Source: Pseudomonas umsongensis
GTDB lineage: Bacteria; Pseudomonadota; Gammaproteobacteria; Pseudomonadales; Pseudomonadaceae
NCBI RefSeq assembly: GCF_002236105.1
Contig: NZ_NIWU01000001.1
Coordinates: 1,178,001-1,242,000, forward strand
Direction: 5' to 3'
DNA length: 64,000 nucleotides
Below the pieces are notes generated by a model that saw only the letters and a program-made list of their open reading frames with translations, did not search any database and was not told the origin of the DNA. The stretch's first letter is position 1; each line of letters opens with the position of its first letter. Positions 1 to 11,610 of this stretch are shown piece after piece. A program made the translations under genes and the position numbers.

Positions 1-871
1 GTTCCTTGAACAACGCGCGATAGCTGCTGGAAAACCGCCCCAGGTGCCAGAACGACCAGTGCATCGCCACTTCGGCCACGGTGGTTTGTGCCGGCGTGCG
101 GCTGAGCAGCTCGCGACGGGCGCTGTTCAGGCGGCGCAGGCGCAGCCATTGGGTTGGCGCCATGCCGGTGAAGGTCTTGAAGGCATGCTGCAGCTGGCGC
201 AATGAAACCCCGGCGACCTCGGACAACGCCAACAGGTTGAGCTGTTCCTCCGGGCTCTCCGCCGCCCATTCCCCTACCCGCTTCATGATCGCCCGCTCCC
301 CTGCCCGGCGCTGCAATGCTCCCGGGTCGAGGCAGGTACAGGCGTTGTCGAGGATGAACAGGCAATCCTCCAGCAGTTGCTGGGTCAAGGCTTCGCGGCT
401 TGGCGGGTCGTAGGTCTGCGACAGCTGGGTCAGGGTTGCGCTGAGCCAACGGCTGAACAATGCATTTTGATGCGAATTGAGCGGCGCCATGAACAACCCC
501 TCCAGCCGCGCGACATCCAGGGCGTGACGCTGGACAAACTCGGGCCCGAACACCACGGCGATTTCCTGGTAGTTCTCCGGGGTGATCCAGATATTGCGGC
601 TTTCGCCGTTCAACACGTACAGCGCGTTGTCGCTACGGTCGAAACAGAACGCGAGCGCGCCTTGTGGCGCGCTGAAATTCTGCTCGACCCGGGTGTTCAT
701 GTGCTCCTCGTAAATCTCTACGCCCTGTAGATCCAGATAGCGCACCCTGCCGGCAAAATGCCCCGGCGACATCTGTTGGTAATGCTGGACCCAGCCCGGT
801 GTGGCACGGATTTGCTCGGCGATATCACAGGTATTGAACGCTTGAACGTGTAGTGAATTGCAGACTGTCAT
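1..871 (-). CDS. EutR-like AraC-family transcriptional regulator (C-terminus beyond window)
   Basis: The reading frame starts at the ATG at 871 (MTVCNSLHVQ) and is still open at base 1, so the C-terminus lies outside the window. About 290 residues are visible. The C-terminal half carries an AraC double helix-turn-helix: a first helix region around LSEVAGVSLRQLQHAF, then WLRLRRLN, then WSFWHLGRFSSSYRALF. The WxFWHLGxF...Y..LF signature is typical of the EutR (ethanolamine operon activator) branch. The N-terminal sensor domain is less conserved. It is divergent from the gamma-glutamyl-amine ligase, with about 160 bp between starts, so it is a good candidate for the local activator of that amine module. 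The ligand (ethanolamine, polyamine or another amine) is inferred only from this context. Confidence 0.85.
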   Translation of the reverse strand, partial: MTVCNSLHVQAFNTCDIAEQIRATPGWVQHYQQMSPGHFAGRVRYLDLQGVEIYEEHMNTRVEQNFSAPQGALAFCFDRSDNALYVLNGESRNIWITPENYQEIAVVFGPEFVQRHALDVARLEGLFMAPLNSHQNALFSRWLSATLTQLSQTYDPPSREALTQQLLEDCLFILDNACTCLDPGALQRRAGERAIMKRVGEWAAESPEEQLNLLALSEVAGVSLRQLQHAFKTFTGMAPTQWLRLRRLNSARRELLSRTPAQTTVAEVAMHWSFWHLGRFSSSYRALFKE

Positions 872-1033
872 TGGGTGACCTTACGCACTCTTTTGGTGCG
901 CTTTGTCCTGCTTAAAGTGGATAGATGGAACCGCAAGGCTCGCCCAAGATAGACGTCAACGCGCTACAGGGGAAGTGTCCGGCGGATGAAACCGGCCTCT
1001 CCTGGCGTTAATAAAACCAATAACGAGGTCTTT

Positions 1034-2392
1034 ATGAATGTCCCTTTCGATCAGCTGTTCACTTGGCTGAAAGATCACAAGATTACCGAAGTCGAGTGCG
1101 TCGTCAGCGACCTGACCGGCATTGCACGCGGCAAAATCGCACCCACCAACAAGTTCCTGCATGAGCGAGGCATGCGCCTGCCGGAAAGTGTGCTGTTGCA
1201 AACGGTAACCGGGGACTTTGTCGACGACGACATCTACTACGACCTGCTTGACCCGGCGGATATCGACATGGTCTGCAAGCCGGTATCCGATGCAGTGTAC
1301 GTCGTGCCTTGGGCGATCGAGCCGACCGCCATCGTGATTCACGACACCTTCGACAAGTTCGGCAACCCGATTGAACTGTCGCCGCGCAACGTGCTCAAGA
1401 AAGTCCTGCAGCTGTACACCGATAAAGGCTGGCGGCCGATTGTCGCGCCGGAAATGGAGTTCTACCTGACCCAGCGTTGCGAAGACCCGGATTTGCCACT
1501 CAAGGCCCCGATGGGCCGCTCCGGGCGCGCCGAAAGCGGTCGCCAGTCGTTCTCCATCGACGCCGCCAACGAATTCGACCCACTGTTCGAAGACGTCTAC
1601 GACTGGTGCGAACTCCAGGGCCTGGACCTCGACACACTGATCCACGAAGACGGCCCGGCGCAGATGGAAATCAACTTCCGCCACGGCGACGCCCTGGACC
1701 TGGCCGACCAGATCACCGTGTTCAAGCGCACCATGCGCGAGGCGGCGCTCAAGCACAATGTCGCGGCGACGTTCATGGCCAAGCCGGTCGGCGATGAGCC
1801 GGGCAGCGCCATGCATATCCACCAGAGCGTGGTGGACATTGCCACCGGCCAGCCGATCTTCGCCGACGCCGACGGCAACATGAGCGAGTTGTTCCTGCAC
1901 CACATCGGTGGCTTGCAGAAGTACATCCCCAAAGTCCTGCCGATGTTCGCGCCGAACGTCAACTCGTTCCGCCGCTTCCTGCCGGACACTTCGGCACCGG
2001 TGAACGTCGAATGGGGCGAAGAAAACCGCACCGTCGGCCTGCGCGTACCGACCTCGAGCCCCGACGCCATGCGTGTGGAAAACCGCTTGCCCGGGGCCGA
2101 TGCCAACCCTTACCTGGCCATCGCCGCCAGCCTGCTGTGCGGTTTCCTGGGCATGGTCGAGCGCATTGAACCGAGCGCCGCGGTGCAGGGCCGGGCCTAT
2201 GAGCGGCGCAACCTGCGCCTGCCGATCACCATCGAAGACGCGCTGACGCAGATGGAGGAATGCGCCACCGTCAGCCGCTACCTGGGCGACAAGTTCGTGC
2301 GCGGCTACGTCGCGGTCAAGCGCGCCGAGCATGAGAACTTCAAGCGCGTGATCAGCTCGTGGGAGCGCGAGTTCCTGTTGCTCAGCGTCTGA
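1034..2392 (+). CDS. Glutamine synthetase-family gamma-glutamyl-polyamine ligase (PuuA/SpuI/PauA type)
   Basis: A 452-residue protein of the glutamine synthetase superfamily that would join glutamate to an amine such as putrescine, the first step of the gamma-glutamylated polyamine route. Visible features are the N-terminal beta-grasp (EVECVVSDLTGIARGK, about 19-34), the metal-binding PEMEFYL (139-145), the AMHIHQS loop near 258-264, and NSFRRFLPD followed by VEWGEENRTVGLRVP near 310-340. The length equals that of Pseudomonas SpuI/PauA proteins. I chose the ATG at 1034 because GAGG lies five bases upstream; the in-frame ATG at 986 lacks a site. The next genes are a polyamine-type binding protein and an FAD amine oxidase, which supports the amine role. 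True biosynthetic GlnA is unlikely because of this context. Confidence 0.88.
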   Translation: MNVPFDQLFTWLKDHKITEVECVVSDLTGIARGKIAPTNKFLHERGMRLPESVLLQTVTGDFVDDDIYYDLLDPADIDMVCKPVSDAVYVVPWAIEPTAIVIHDTFDKFGNPIELSPRNVLKKVLQLYTDKGWRPIVAPEMEFYLTQRCEDPDLPLKAPMGRSGRAESGRQSFSIDAANEFDPLFEDVYDWCELQGLDLDTLIHEDGPAQMEINFRHGDALDLADQITVFKRTMREAALKHNVAATFMAKPVGDEPGSAMHIHQSVVDIATGQPIFADADGNMSELFLHHIGGLQKYIPKVLPMFAPNVNSFRRFLPDTSAPVNVEWGEENRTVGLRVPTSSPDAMRVENRLPGADANPYLAIAASLLCGFLGMVERIEPSAAVQGRAYERRNLRLPITIEDALTQMEECATVSRYLGDKFVRGYVAVKRAEHENFKRVISSWEREFLLLSV

Positions 2393-2404
2393 CTCGAAGA
2401 CCTC

Positions 2405-4916
<2,512 letters not shown>

Positions 4917-4949
4917 CCCCCGTGCCCCTCTTGCGGCACGCGGCGGTCT

Positions 4950-5053
4950 CTGTAGGAGCGAGCATGCTCGCGAAAAACCTGAGAGCACCGCGGGGTGCCA
5001 GGCTCCCCTCGTTATCGTTAACGACCATCGCGAGCATGCTCGCTCCTACAGTA
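4950..5053. repeat. REP pair (REPIN), GTAGGAGCGAGCATGCTCGC type
   Basis: Arms TGTAGGAGCGAGCATGCTCG and the complement near 5030-5053 flank about 60 bp of spacer. This pair fills most of the gap between the amine module and the pqi operon. No gene is seen in 4917-5185. Confidence 0.88.
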
Positions 5054-5185
5054 AATCGGGTGCATCTGGTCGACTGCCAGGCCCATGCGCCAACCCCATA
5101 ACCTTTATTTCGATTTGCTCAATCGCGAGTCACTTCTATATTGAGGGGGTGCTCTGAACTTCGTGCCTCTTGTTGAGCCTGGCCC

Positions 5186-5782
5186 ATGGCAACTACTGAT
5201 CAACTGATCATCTGCGAGCACTGCGACTGCGTGTATCAAAAAGTCACACTCGCCAAACATCAGAAAACCCTGTGTACACGCTGCGGCGGCGTGCTTCAGC
5301 GCTATAACGGCCTGACGGTGGAGCAACGCCTGGCGTTGACCTTCACCGCATTGATGCTGTGGATTTTCGCCAACTTCTATCCGGTCATGAGCATCAGCCT
5401 CAAAGGCCTGAAAAATAGCGCAACACTTTGGGATTCGGTGCTGGCGTTGAGCCTGGGCCCCATCACCTTCATCGCCATGGTGGCGGCGATCGCCATGATC
5501 ATCGCGCCGATTTTCCAGTTGGTGCTCTTGATCTGGGTCCTGGGTTTCGCCCTCACCCACAGGCGTTCACCTGGTTTCAGATTCTGCATGCGCTGGCTGG
5601 AAACCCTCAGGCCGTGGAGCATGCTGGAAGTCTGCCTGCTGGGAGCAATGGTCGCCGTGATCAAGCTCGCCGGGTTACTGGATGTGCTGCCCGGCATCGG
5701 TCTGTTCGCCTTGGCCATCCTCAGCCTGATGATGATCCGCATTGCCGGCCGCGATATCCGTGAACTATGGGACATCGTATGA
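5186..5782 (+). CDS. pqiA: PqiA-type membrane protein, first half
   Basis: A 198-residue PqiA-family inner-membrane protein. It opens with a zinc-ribbon-like motif (C10, C13, C30, C33 in CEHC...CTRC) and continues with about four membrane segments (near 50-68, 90-125, 145-170 and 172-190). In E. coli PqiA is one protein of about 417 residues with two such halves. Here the halves are separate genes, this one and the next, joined by an ATGA overlap at 5779-5782. PqiA is the membrane partner of the MCE protein PqiB in moving lipids between inner and outer membranes. Expression in Enterobacteria responds to superoxide stress; no SoxR site is evident here. Confidence 0.88.
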   Translation: MATTDQLIICEHCDCVYQKVTLAKHQKTLCTRCGGVLQRYNGLTVEQRLALTFTALMLWIFANFYPVMSISLKGLKNSATLWDSVLALSLGPITFIAMVAAIAMIIAPIFQLVLLIWVLGFALTHRRSPGFRFCMRWLETLRPWSMLEVCLLGAMVAVIKLAGLLDVLPGIGLFALAILSLMMIRIAGRDIRELWDIV

Positions 5783-6435
5783 CAACACCTCCTGTCGCCA
5801 GTGATCTCAACCTGTGCCTGTGCCACAGCTGCGGCCTGGCCTGTGACATGACCTTCGAACCCCATGAATGCGAGCGCTGTGGCGCTCCCCTGCATCGACG
5901 TAAACCCAACTCGTTGACCCGGACCTGGGCGTATATGTTCACCGCACTGGTGTTTTACATCCCGGCCAATTTGCTGCCTGTGATGAACACCAAGATGGTC
6001 GGCAATGGCGCCGACAGCACGATCATGAGCGGCGTGATTGAGTTCTGGCAGCACGGAGCCTGGGATATAGCCCTGATCATCTTCATCGCCAGCATCGCGG
6101 TGCCTGGCGTCAAGTTCGTCGCACTGACGCTGCTGCTGGTGACCGTTCAGCGCGATAGCCAGTGGGCACTGCGCGAGCGTTCGCAAATGTACCGTTTTGT
6201 CGAGCTCATCGGTTATTGGTCGATGCTTGACGTCATCGTAGTGGCCCTGGTGGCCTCCCTGGTCAAGTTCCAGGCCCTGGCCGATATCGAACCGCGCCCG
6301 GGCATTTTGTTCTTTGGCCTGGTGGTGGTGTTCACCATGCTCTCCGCGATGAGTTTCGATCCGCGACTGATCTGGGATAAAGAGCGGCAAAAACCATTAA
6401 ATGAGGAGGTCACGGATGAAGTCACAAGCCACTGA
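5779..6435 (+). CDS. pqiA: PqiA-type membrane protein, second half
   Basis: A 218-residue paralogue of the preceding gene. It has its own zinc-ribbon Cys pairs (C15, C18, C31, C34 in CHSC...CERC) and about four membrane segments, including TWAYMFTALVFYIPANLLPV and the YWSMLDVIVVALVASLVKF hairpin that PqiA/YebS proteins share. The ATG at 5779 overlaps the previous stop. Its own last 20 bases overlap the start of pqiB, so all three are translated as one unit. Two half-size PqiA subunits probably assemble into the equivalent of full-length E. coli PqiA, which is an inference from length and gene order. Confidence 0.88.
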   Translation: MTTPPVASDLNLCLCHSCGLACDMTFEPHECERCGAPLHRRKPNSLTRTWAYMFTALVFYIPANLLPVMNTKMVGNGADSTIMSGVIEFWQHGAWDIALIIFIASIAVPGVKFVALTLLLVTVQRDSQWALRERSQMYRFVELIGYWSMLDVIVVALVASLVKFQALADIEPRPGILFFGLVVVFTMLSAMSFDPRLIWDKERQKPLNEEVTDEVTSH

Positions 6436-8092
6436 CGGGCCGTTGGTCCCGGGCCAAGCTCCGATCAAGACCCGCCGCTTCAGCTTTTCGCTCGTGTGGA
6501 TCGTACCGATCGTTGCGGTGCTGGTGGGGATATCGCTGGTGGTCCACAGCATCTTGCAGGAAGGTCCCACCATCACCGTCACCTTCAAGACTGGTGACGG
6601 CCTGACCGCCAACAAGACCGAAGTCAAATACCGCAACGTGGTAATCGGTCATGTCTCGGACGTAGAACTGGCCAACGACCAGAAGAGCGTGAACGCCACC
6701 ATCAAACTGGCCAAACAGGCCGAAAGCTTCACCCGCAAAGACTCGCAGTTTTGGGTGGTTAGGCCGCGGATCGGCGCTGGCGGGGTGTCGGGTATCGATA
6801 CGCTGTTGTCCGGGGATTACATCGGCGCCGATATCGGCCAGGACAATGCACGGGCGAAGACCTTCAAAGGCCTGGAAAACCCGCCAGCCATCACCTATGG
6901 CGAGCCGGGCAAGCGTTTCACCCTGCACACCCAGGACCTGGGGTCACTGGATATTGGCTCGCCGGTCTACTACCGCAAGATTCCGGTCGGCCAGGTCGTG
7001 GCCTACGCCCTGGACCCCGATGGCAAAGGGGTGAACATAGAACTGTTCATCCACGCCCCCAATGATCAGTACGTCACTGAGAACACCCGATTCTGGAACG
7101 CCAGCGGTGTGGACGTGAGCGTCGGTGCCAACGGTTTTGCGGTCAAGACCGAGTCCCTGTCTTCCTTGCTGGTGGGTGGGATTGCGTTCCGTGCGCCGGA
7201 ATACAGCCCCGACGACAAACCGGCCCCGGAAGAATATGCCTACGAACTGTTCGAGGACCAGCAAACCGCCCTCGCCCCGCCCTACGGCAAGGCGCAATAC
7301 CTGAGTTTACGTTTCGATCAGGCGCTGCGCGGGCTCAAGGTCGATGCACCGGTGGAATTCCTGGGTGTGGAATTCGGGCGAGTTGTCTCGATCAATCTGG
7401 ATTTCGACGCGAAGAAACGCACGTTCCCGGTCAATGTCGGCATCGTGATTTATCCGCAACGACTCGGCCAGGCCCACGCAAAAATGCTCAAGGCCTTGAA
7501 TCATGACCCCAATGACGAAGCCGCGGGCGTCCGCCTGATGGGCTCTTTCGTCGAAAACGGCCTGCGTGCGCAGGCCCGTAGCGGCAATCTGTTGACCGGT
7601 CAGCTATACATTGCACTCGATTTTTACCCCAAGGCCGAGAAAGTCGTTTTCGATCCCACCGCCCGCCCCGTTTCCATTCCAACGATTCCGGGCAGCCTCG
7701 AACAATTGCAGGAAAAGCTCGAGGCCATGGTCACCAAGATCAATCAACTGCCCATCGAACGGATCGCCGGCAATCTGGACAGCAACCTCGTCGAATTGCG
7801 CAAGGGTTTGTCGCAATTCAATGCCAAGACCTTGCCTAGCGTACAAAGCACCCTGGGGGACGTGAGCAAAACCCTGCAATCGGCCAGCACCACCTTGCAA
7901 TCGGCCAATTCGACGCTTGCCGATGACTCGCCGCAACGGGAAAAACTCAGCCAGACGATGGATGAGCTCGGACGCACCTCGCGCGCCTTGCGTGATCTGG
8001 CCGATTATCTGGGCCGGCATCCGGAATCCTTGATTCGCGGCCGTCCAAACAATGCCGCGCCGATCGATATGCAAGGGCCGCCGAGCAAATGA
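6416..8092 (+). CDS. pqiB: PqiB-type MCE-domain lipid transport protein
   Basis: A 558-residue inner-membrane-anchored periplasmic protein. A single N-terminal membrane helix (about 22-44, FSLVWIVPIVAVLVGISLVV) is followed by three MCE/MlaD repeats. Their typical openings are GPTITVTFKTGDGLTANKT, GKRFTLHTQDLGSLDIGSPV and YLSLRFDQALRGLKVDAPV. The C-terminal 130 residues are helical and rich in Leu, Ser and Thr, as in the PqiB needle that forms a channel across the periplasm. The ATG at 6416 has AGGAGGT five bases upstream; an ATG at 6401 would put that site inside the coding region. It is the lipid-carrying core of the operon with the two PqiA halves and the PqiC lipoprotein. Confidence 0.92.
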   Translation: MKSQATDGPLVPGQAPIKTRRFSFSLVWIVPIVAVLVGISLVVHSILQEGPTITVTFKTGDGLTANKTEVKYRNVVIGHVSDVELANDQKSVNATIKLAKQAESFTRKDSQFWVVRPRIGAGGVSGIDTLLSGDYIGADIGQDNARAKTFKGLENPPAITYGEPGKRFTLHTQDLGSLDIGSPVYYRKIPVGQVVAYALDPDGKGVNIELFIHAPNDQYVTENTRFWNASGVDVSVGANGFAVKTESLSSLLVGGIAFRAPEYSPDDKPAPEEYAYELFEDQQTALAPPYGKAQYLSLRFDQALRGLKVDAPVEFLGVEFGRVVSINLDFDAKKRTFPVNVGIVIYPQRLGQAHAKMLKALNHDPNDEAAGVRLMGSFVENGLRAQARSGNLLTGQLYIALDFYPKAEKVVFDPTARPVSIPTIPGSLEQLQEKLEAMVTKINQLPIERIAGNLDSNLVELRKGLSQFNAKTLPSVQSTLGDVSKTLQSASTTLQSANSTLADDSPQREKLSQTMDELGRTSRALRDLADYLGRHPESLIRGRPNNAAPIDMQGPPSK

Positions 8093-8109
8093 CCACAGGA
8101 GCAACATTC

Positions 8110-8676
8110 ATGGCTTTTTCACTGAAAATCACCTTGTTCGCCGCGTTGTCGTTGCTCGCCGCCTGCCGCAGCGATCCGATTCAGTTTCACACCCTGACCC
8201 CAGCCCAACTGACGGGCACTTCACGCAATGGCGCGCAAATCGAGATTGAATTGCTCAGCGTCCCGCCGCAGGTCGATCGCCCGCAGATCGTCGTACGCCA
8301 GGGCAATACCGGCATGGCGATCCTGGAAACCGACTGGTGGGGTGCCAGCCTGGTGGATGAGTTGCGCAGCGCCTTGCTCGACCAGATGATCAACAATAAT
8401 CCGCAACGCAGGCTGTTGGTGCGCCTGGAGGTACAGCGCTTCGATTCGATTCCCGGCCAGTATGGATTGCTCGACGTAAGATGGCGCCTGCGCAGCAGCA
8501 ATGGCCATGAAGACGTCATCGGAAATTGCCGCAGCACCCTGCAGACCCCATCAGGACCCTCGATCGAGGAGCTGGTAGCTGCGCAGCAGAACAACGTCAG
8601 GCGCCTGGCCGCGCTGATCAGCCAGGCAGCGGCTGGCACGCAAAAAGGTTGTCCATCCGCCAATGCCAACCAATGA
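8110..8676 (+). CDS. pqiC: PqiC/ABC-type outer-membrane lipoprotein
   Basis: A 188-residue lipoprotein. The signal peptide ends in the lipobox LLAAC, with acylated C19, which fixes the start at the ATG at 8110 behind an AGGAG site. The upstream ATG at 8089 overlaps the pqiB stop and would add seven residues before the signal. The PF03886 family signature FHTLTP and the segment RPQIVVRQGNTGMAILETDWWG are visible. PqiC is an outer-membrane lipoprotein that docks the PqiB tube. It closes the pqi operon and is followed by a REP pair. The C-terminal segment LISQAAAGTQKGC is divergent. Confidence 0.88.
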   Translation: MAFSLKITLFAALSLLAACRSDPIQFHTLTPAQLTGTSRNGAQIEIELLSVPPQVDRPQIVVRQGNTGMAILETDWWGASLVDELRSALLDQMINNNPQRRLLVRLEVQRFDSIPGQYGLLDVRWRLRSSNGHEDVIGNCRSTLQTPSGPSIEELVAAQQNNVRRLAALISQAAAGTQKGCPSANANQ

Positions 8677-8696
8677 TGCAATCCCCCTGTCCAAGC

Positions 8697-8837
8697 GAGG
8701 CTTTGTGGCGAGGGGATTTATCCCCGCTGGGTCGCGCAGCGGCCCCAAAACCTGCAAATCGGTGTATCTGATTCCGTGTGCATTAGCGTTGCGACTGCTT
8801 CGCAGCCGAACGGGGATAAATCCCCTCGCTACAAAGG
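8697..8837. repeat. REP-like inverted pair, GCGAGGGGATTTATCCCC type
   Basis: Arms TTTGTGGCGAGGGGATTTAT and its complement (ending near 8837) face each other across about 95 bp. This is a different REP subfamily from the GTAGGAGCGAGC elements in this window. It occupies most of the 318-bp gap between pqiC and the iron-transport operon. The rest of the gap carries only the promoter region and a Fur-like site. Confidence 0.8.
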
Positions 8838-8900
8838 TTCGCCCACAGGATTTGACGATTTTTTCTCATTCGAGGCTCTACATTAGCCGGCGTTGAATCT

Positions 8901-8919
8901 GCAAATGATTCGTATTGAT
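8901..8919. promoter_or_regulatory. Possible Fur box upstream of the ferric-iron importer
   Basis: GCAAATGATTCGTATTGAT matches about 10 of 19 positions of the consensus GATAATGATAATCATTATC, with the AATGAT half best conserved. It lies about 75 bp upstream of fbpA, where an iron-repressed promoter is expected. The match is weak, and the call rests largely on the iron-importer context. Confidence 0.35.
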
Positions 8920-8994
8920 CTAGAATAATTGACGTCGTTCTTTTTCTCGATTGAATCAGCTTGCATGACCCAAAATAACAGGAGCCGGCGCCGC

Positions 8995-10008
8995 ATGAAG
9001 TCCCCAATCCCTTCGTTCCTCAAAAAGGCCCTGCTGGCCACCGCTTTGCTGAGCGCTGGTCACGCGTACGCCGCCGATACCGCTGGTATCGTGGTCTACA
9101 ACGCACAGCATGAAAGCCTGACCAAATCCTGGGTCGAAGGTTTTACGCAGGAAACCGGTATTCCGGTGACCTTGCGCAACGGCGACGATACCGAAATGGG
9201 CAACCAGATCGTGCAGGAAGGCGCCGACTCGCCGGCCGATGTATTCCTCACCGAGAACTCCCCGGCGATGGTGTTGGTCGACAACGCCGGTTTGTTCGCG
9301 CCCGTGGACAAAACCACCCTGGAACAGGTCGATTCAGCCTACCGCCCGGCCCACGGCAAATGGCTGGGCATCGCTGCACGCTCCACGGTGTTCGTCTACA
9401 ACCCGAGCAAATTGTCCGAAGCCCAGTTGCCCAAGTCGATCATGGACCTTGCCGCGCCGAACTGGAAAGGCCGCTGGGGCGCATCCCCGGGCGGCGCCGA
9501 CTTCCAGGCGATCGTTGCCGCCATGATCGAACAAAAAGGCGAAGCCGCCACCCTGGAGTGGCTCAAGGCGATGAAAACCAACTTCAGCGCGTACCGGGGC
9601 AACAGTTCGGTGCTCAAGGCGGTGAATGCCGGGCAGATCGACAGCGGCGTGATATACCACTATTACAGCTTCGTCGATCAGGCAAAGACCGGCGAGAACA
9701 GCAAGAACACTGCCTTGCACTACTTCAAACACAAGGACCCGGGAGCGTTTGTCAGCATTTCCGGAGGTGGCGTCCTGGCCTCCAGCAAACACAAGGAACA
9801 AGCCCAGGCGTTCCTCAAGTGGATCACTGGCAAGGACGGCCAGGCCATCCTCAAGGACGGCAAGTCGTTTGAATACGCCGTGGGCAAGAACGCCGAATCC
9901 AACCCTAAACTGGTGCCTTTGCAGCAGCTCGACGCGCCGTCCGTGGACGCCTCGAAACTCGACAGTAGAAAAGCCGTGGAGCTGATGACTCAGGCGGGAC
10001 TGCTCTAA
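8995..10008 (+). CDS. fbpA: Ferric iron ABC transporter periplasmic binding protein (FbpA/HitA type)
   Basis: A 337-residue secreted protein with a clear signal peptide (MKSPIPSFLKKALLATALLS...AYA). The mature N-terminus IVVYNAQHESLTKSW and the adjacent tyrosines in GVIYHYYSF (about residues 218-226) are hallmarks of the FbpA transferrin-like iron-binding family; the paired Tyr residues coordinate Fe3+. An AGGAG site precedes the ATG at 8995. In-frame upstream ATGs at 8929 and 8965 would bury the signal peptide. It heads an operon with the permease and the ATPase, and a possible Fur box lies upstream. It delivers ferric iron, bare or as simple chelates, to the inner-membrane permease. Confidence 0.93.
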   Translation: MKSPIPSFLKKALLATALLSAGHAYAADTAGIVVYNAQHESLTKSWVEGFTQETGIPVTLRNGDDTEMGNQIVQEGADSPADVFLTENSPAMVLVDNAGLFAPVDKTTLEQVDSAYRPAHGKWLGIAARSTVFVYNPSKLSEAQLPKSIMDLAAPNWKGRWGASPGGADFQAIVAAMIEQKGEAATLEWLKAMKTNFSAYRGNSSVLKAVNAGQIDSGVIYHYYSFVDQAKTGENSKNTALHYFKHKDPGAFVSISGGGVLASSKHKEQAQAFLKWITGKDGQAILKDGKSFEYAVGKNAESNPKLVPLQQLDAPSVDASKLDSRKAVELMTQAGLL

Positions 10009-10011
10009 TTG

Positions 10012-11610
10012 ATGCCTGAAATCCTGCCGGTGGATACCGCCCAAGCGCTACCCGCCAATTTACGTAGACGGTCACGCGGCATGTTCGCGAGCCGCGGTGG
10101 CGCGTGGGTGGTCGGGTTGTCGGTGCTGGTGTCGTTGCTGGCACTGCTGCCGATTGCCTACGTCATCGGCGTGTCCTTGCAAACCGGCTGGTCCACGGTG
10201 GTGACCTTGGTGTTCCGCCCACGGGTGGGCGAGTTGCTGACCAACACCGTGTTGCTGGTGGTACTGACCATTCCCCTTTGCGTGGCGCTGGGTGTGGCAC
10301 TGGCCTGGCTGACCGAACGCACGGATCTGCCGGGGCGGCGCTGGTGGTCGTTACTGGCCACGGCCCCCCTGGCGGTGCCAGCCTTTGTCCACAGCTATGC
10401 CTGGGTCAGCCTGGTGCCGCCGATCCACGGCTTGTTTGCCGGGGTGCTGGTGTCGGTCATTGCCTACTTCCCGTTTCTCTACCTGCCGATTGCCGCAACG
10501 CTGCGGCGCCTCGACCCGGCCATTGAAGATGTCGGCGAATCCCTTGGGCTCAAGCCGTGGGCGGTATTTTTTCGCGTCGTGCTCCCGCAGTTGCGCCTGG
10601 CCATCTGCGGTGGCGCGTTGCTGGTCGGCCTGCATCTGCTGGCCGAGTACGGTCTGTACGCGATGATCCGCTTCGACACCTTCACCACCGCGATCTTCGA
10701 TCAGTTCAAGTCCACCTTCAACGGGCCTGCCGCCCACATGCTGGCCAGCGTGCTTGCCTTGTGTTGCCTGGTGATGCTGACCGTGGAATCCGCCGCTCGG
10801 GGCCATGCGCGCTACGCCCGCGTGGGCACCGGTAGTGCCCGTGAGCAACGGGTGGTGCGCCTGAAAACCCCGGCCAGGGTGCTCGCATTGACCTTGCAGG
10901 GCGTCACATGTGCCCTGGCGCTGGGTGTGCCCCTGATCACCCTTGGCGGATGGTTGATCGCCGGCGGCGTGCAAGCCTGGGACCTGGATGAGCTCCTGCC
11001 GGCCCTGCAACAGACCCTGCTGCTGGGTGTCGCGGGCGCGGCCCTGACCACCTGCGCGGCCATTCCCATCGCCTGGTTGTCAATCCGCTATCCAGGACGG
11101 ATGCAACGGATACTGGAAAGCTGCAACTACATCACCAGCTCATTGCCGGGCATCGTCGTGGCGTTGGCCCTGGTGACCGTGACCATTCACTTTGCCCGGC
11201 CGATCTACCAGACCACCATCACCGTGCTCTTGGCTTATCTGCTGATGTTCTTGCCCCGGGCCCTGGTGAGCTTGCGCGCCGGCATCGCCCAGGCACCCGT
11301 GGAACTGGAAAACATCGCCCGCAGCCTGGGCCGCTCCCCTGCCCGCGCGTTGTGGCTGATCACCCTGCGCCTGGCCGCTCCGGGGGCGGCTGCCGGCGCG
11401 GCCCTGGTGTTCCTGGCGATCACCAATGAACTGACCGCCACCCTGTTGCTCGCGCCGAACGGCACGCGGACCCTCGCTACCGGGTTCTGGGCCATGACCA
11501 GCGAAATCGACTATGTCGCGGCAGCGCCCTATGCCCTGCTGATGATCCTGTTGTCGCTGCCGCTGACCGGGCTCCTTTATCACCAATCGAAAAAAACGGC
11601 TGGCCGATGA
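10012..11610 (+). CDS. fbpB: Ferric iron ABC transporter permease (FbpB/HitB type, fused double permease)
   Basis: A 532-residue inner-membrane protein with about 12 membrane helices, organised as two tandem permease domains as in FbpB. Each half ends with an EAA cytoplasmic loop: [21 protein letters not shown] near residue 170 and [20 protein letters not shown] near residue 434. These loops contact the ATPase. The gene begins three bases after the fbpA stop, and the ATPase ATG overlaps its stop (ATGA). The first 20 or so residues before the first helix are polar. An alternative start at ATG 10081 would remove them; neither has a strong ribosome site. Confidence 0.9.
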   Translation: MPEILPVDTAQALPANLRRRSRGMFASRGGAWVVGLSVLVSLLALLPIAYVIGVSLQTGWSTVVTLVFRPRVGELLTNTVLLVVLTIPLCVALGVALAWLTERTDLPGRRWWSLLATAPLAVPAFVHSYAWVSLVPPIHGLFAGVLVSVIAYFPFLYLPIAATLRRLDPAIEDVGESLGLKPWAVFFRVVLPQLRLAICGGALLVGLHLLAEYGLYAMIRFDTFTTAIFDQFKSTFNGPAAHMLASVLALCCLVMLTVESAARGHARYARVGTGSAREQRVVRLKTPARVLALTLQGVTCALALGVPLITLGGWLIAGGVQAWDLDELLPALQQTLLLGVAGAALTTCAAIPIAWLSIRYPGRMQRILESCNYITSSLPGIVVALALVTVTIHFARPIYQTTITVLLAYLLMFLPRALVSLRAGIAQAPVELENIARSLGRSPARALWLITLRLAAPGAAAGAALVFLAITNELTATLLLAPNGTRTLATGFWAMTSEIDYVAAAPYALLMILLSLPLTGLLYHQSKKTAGR

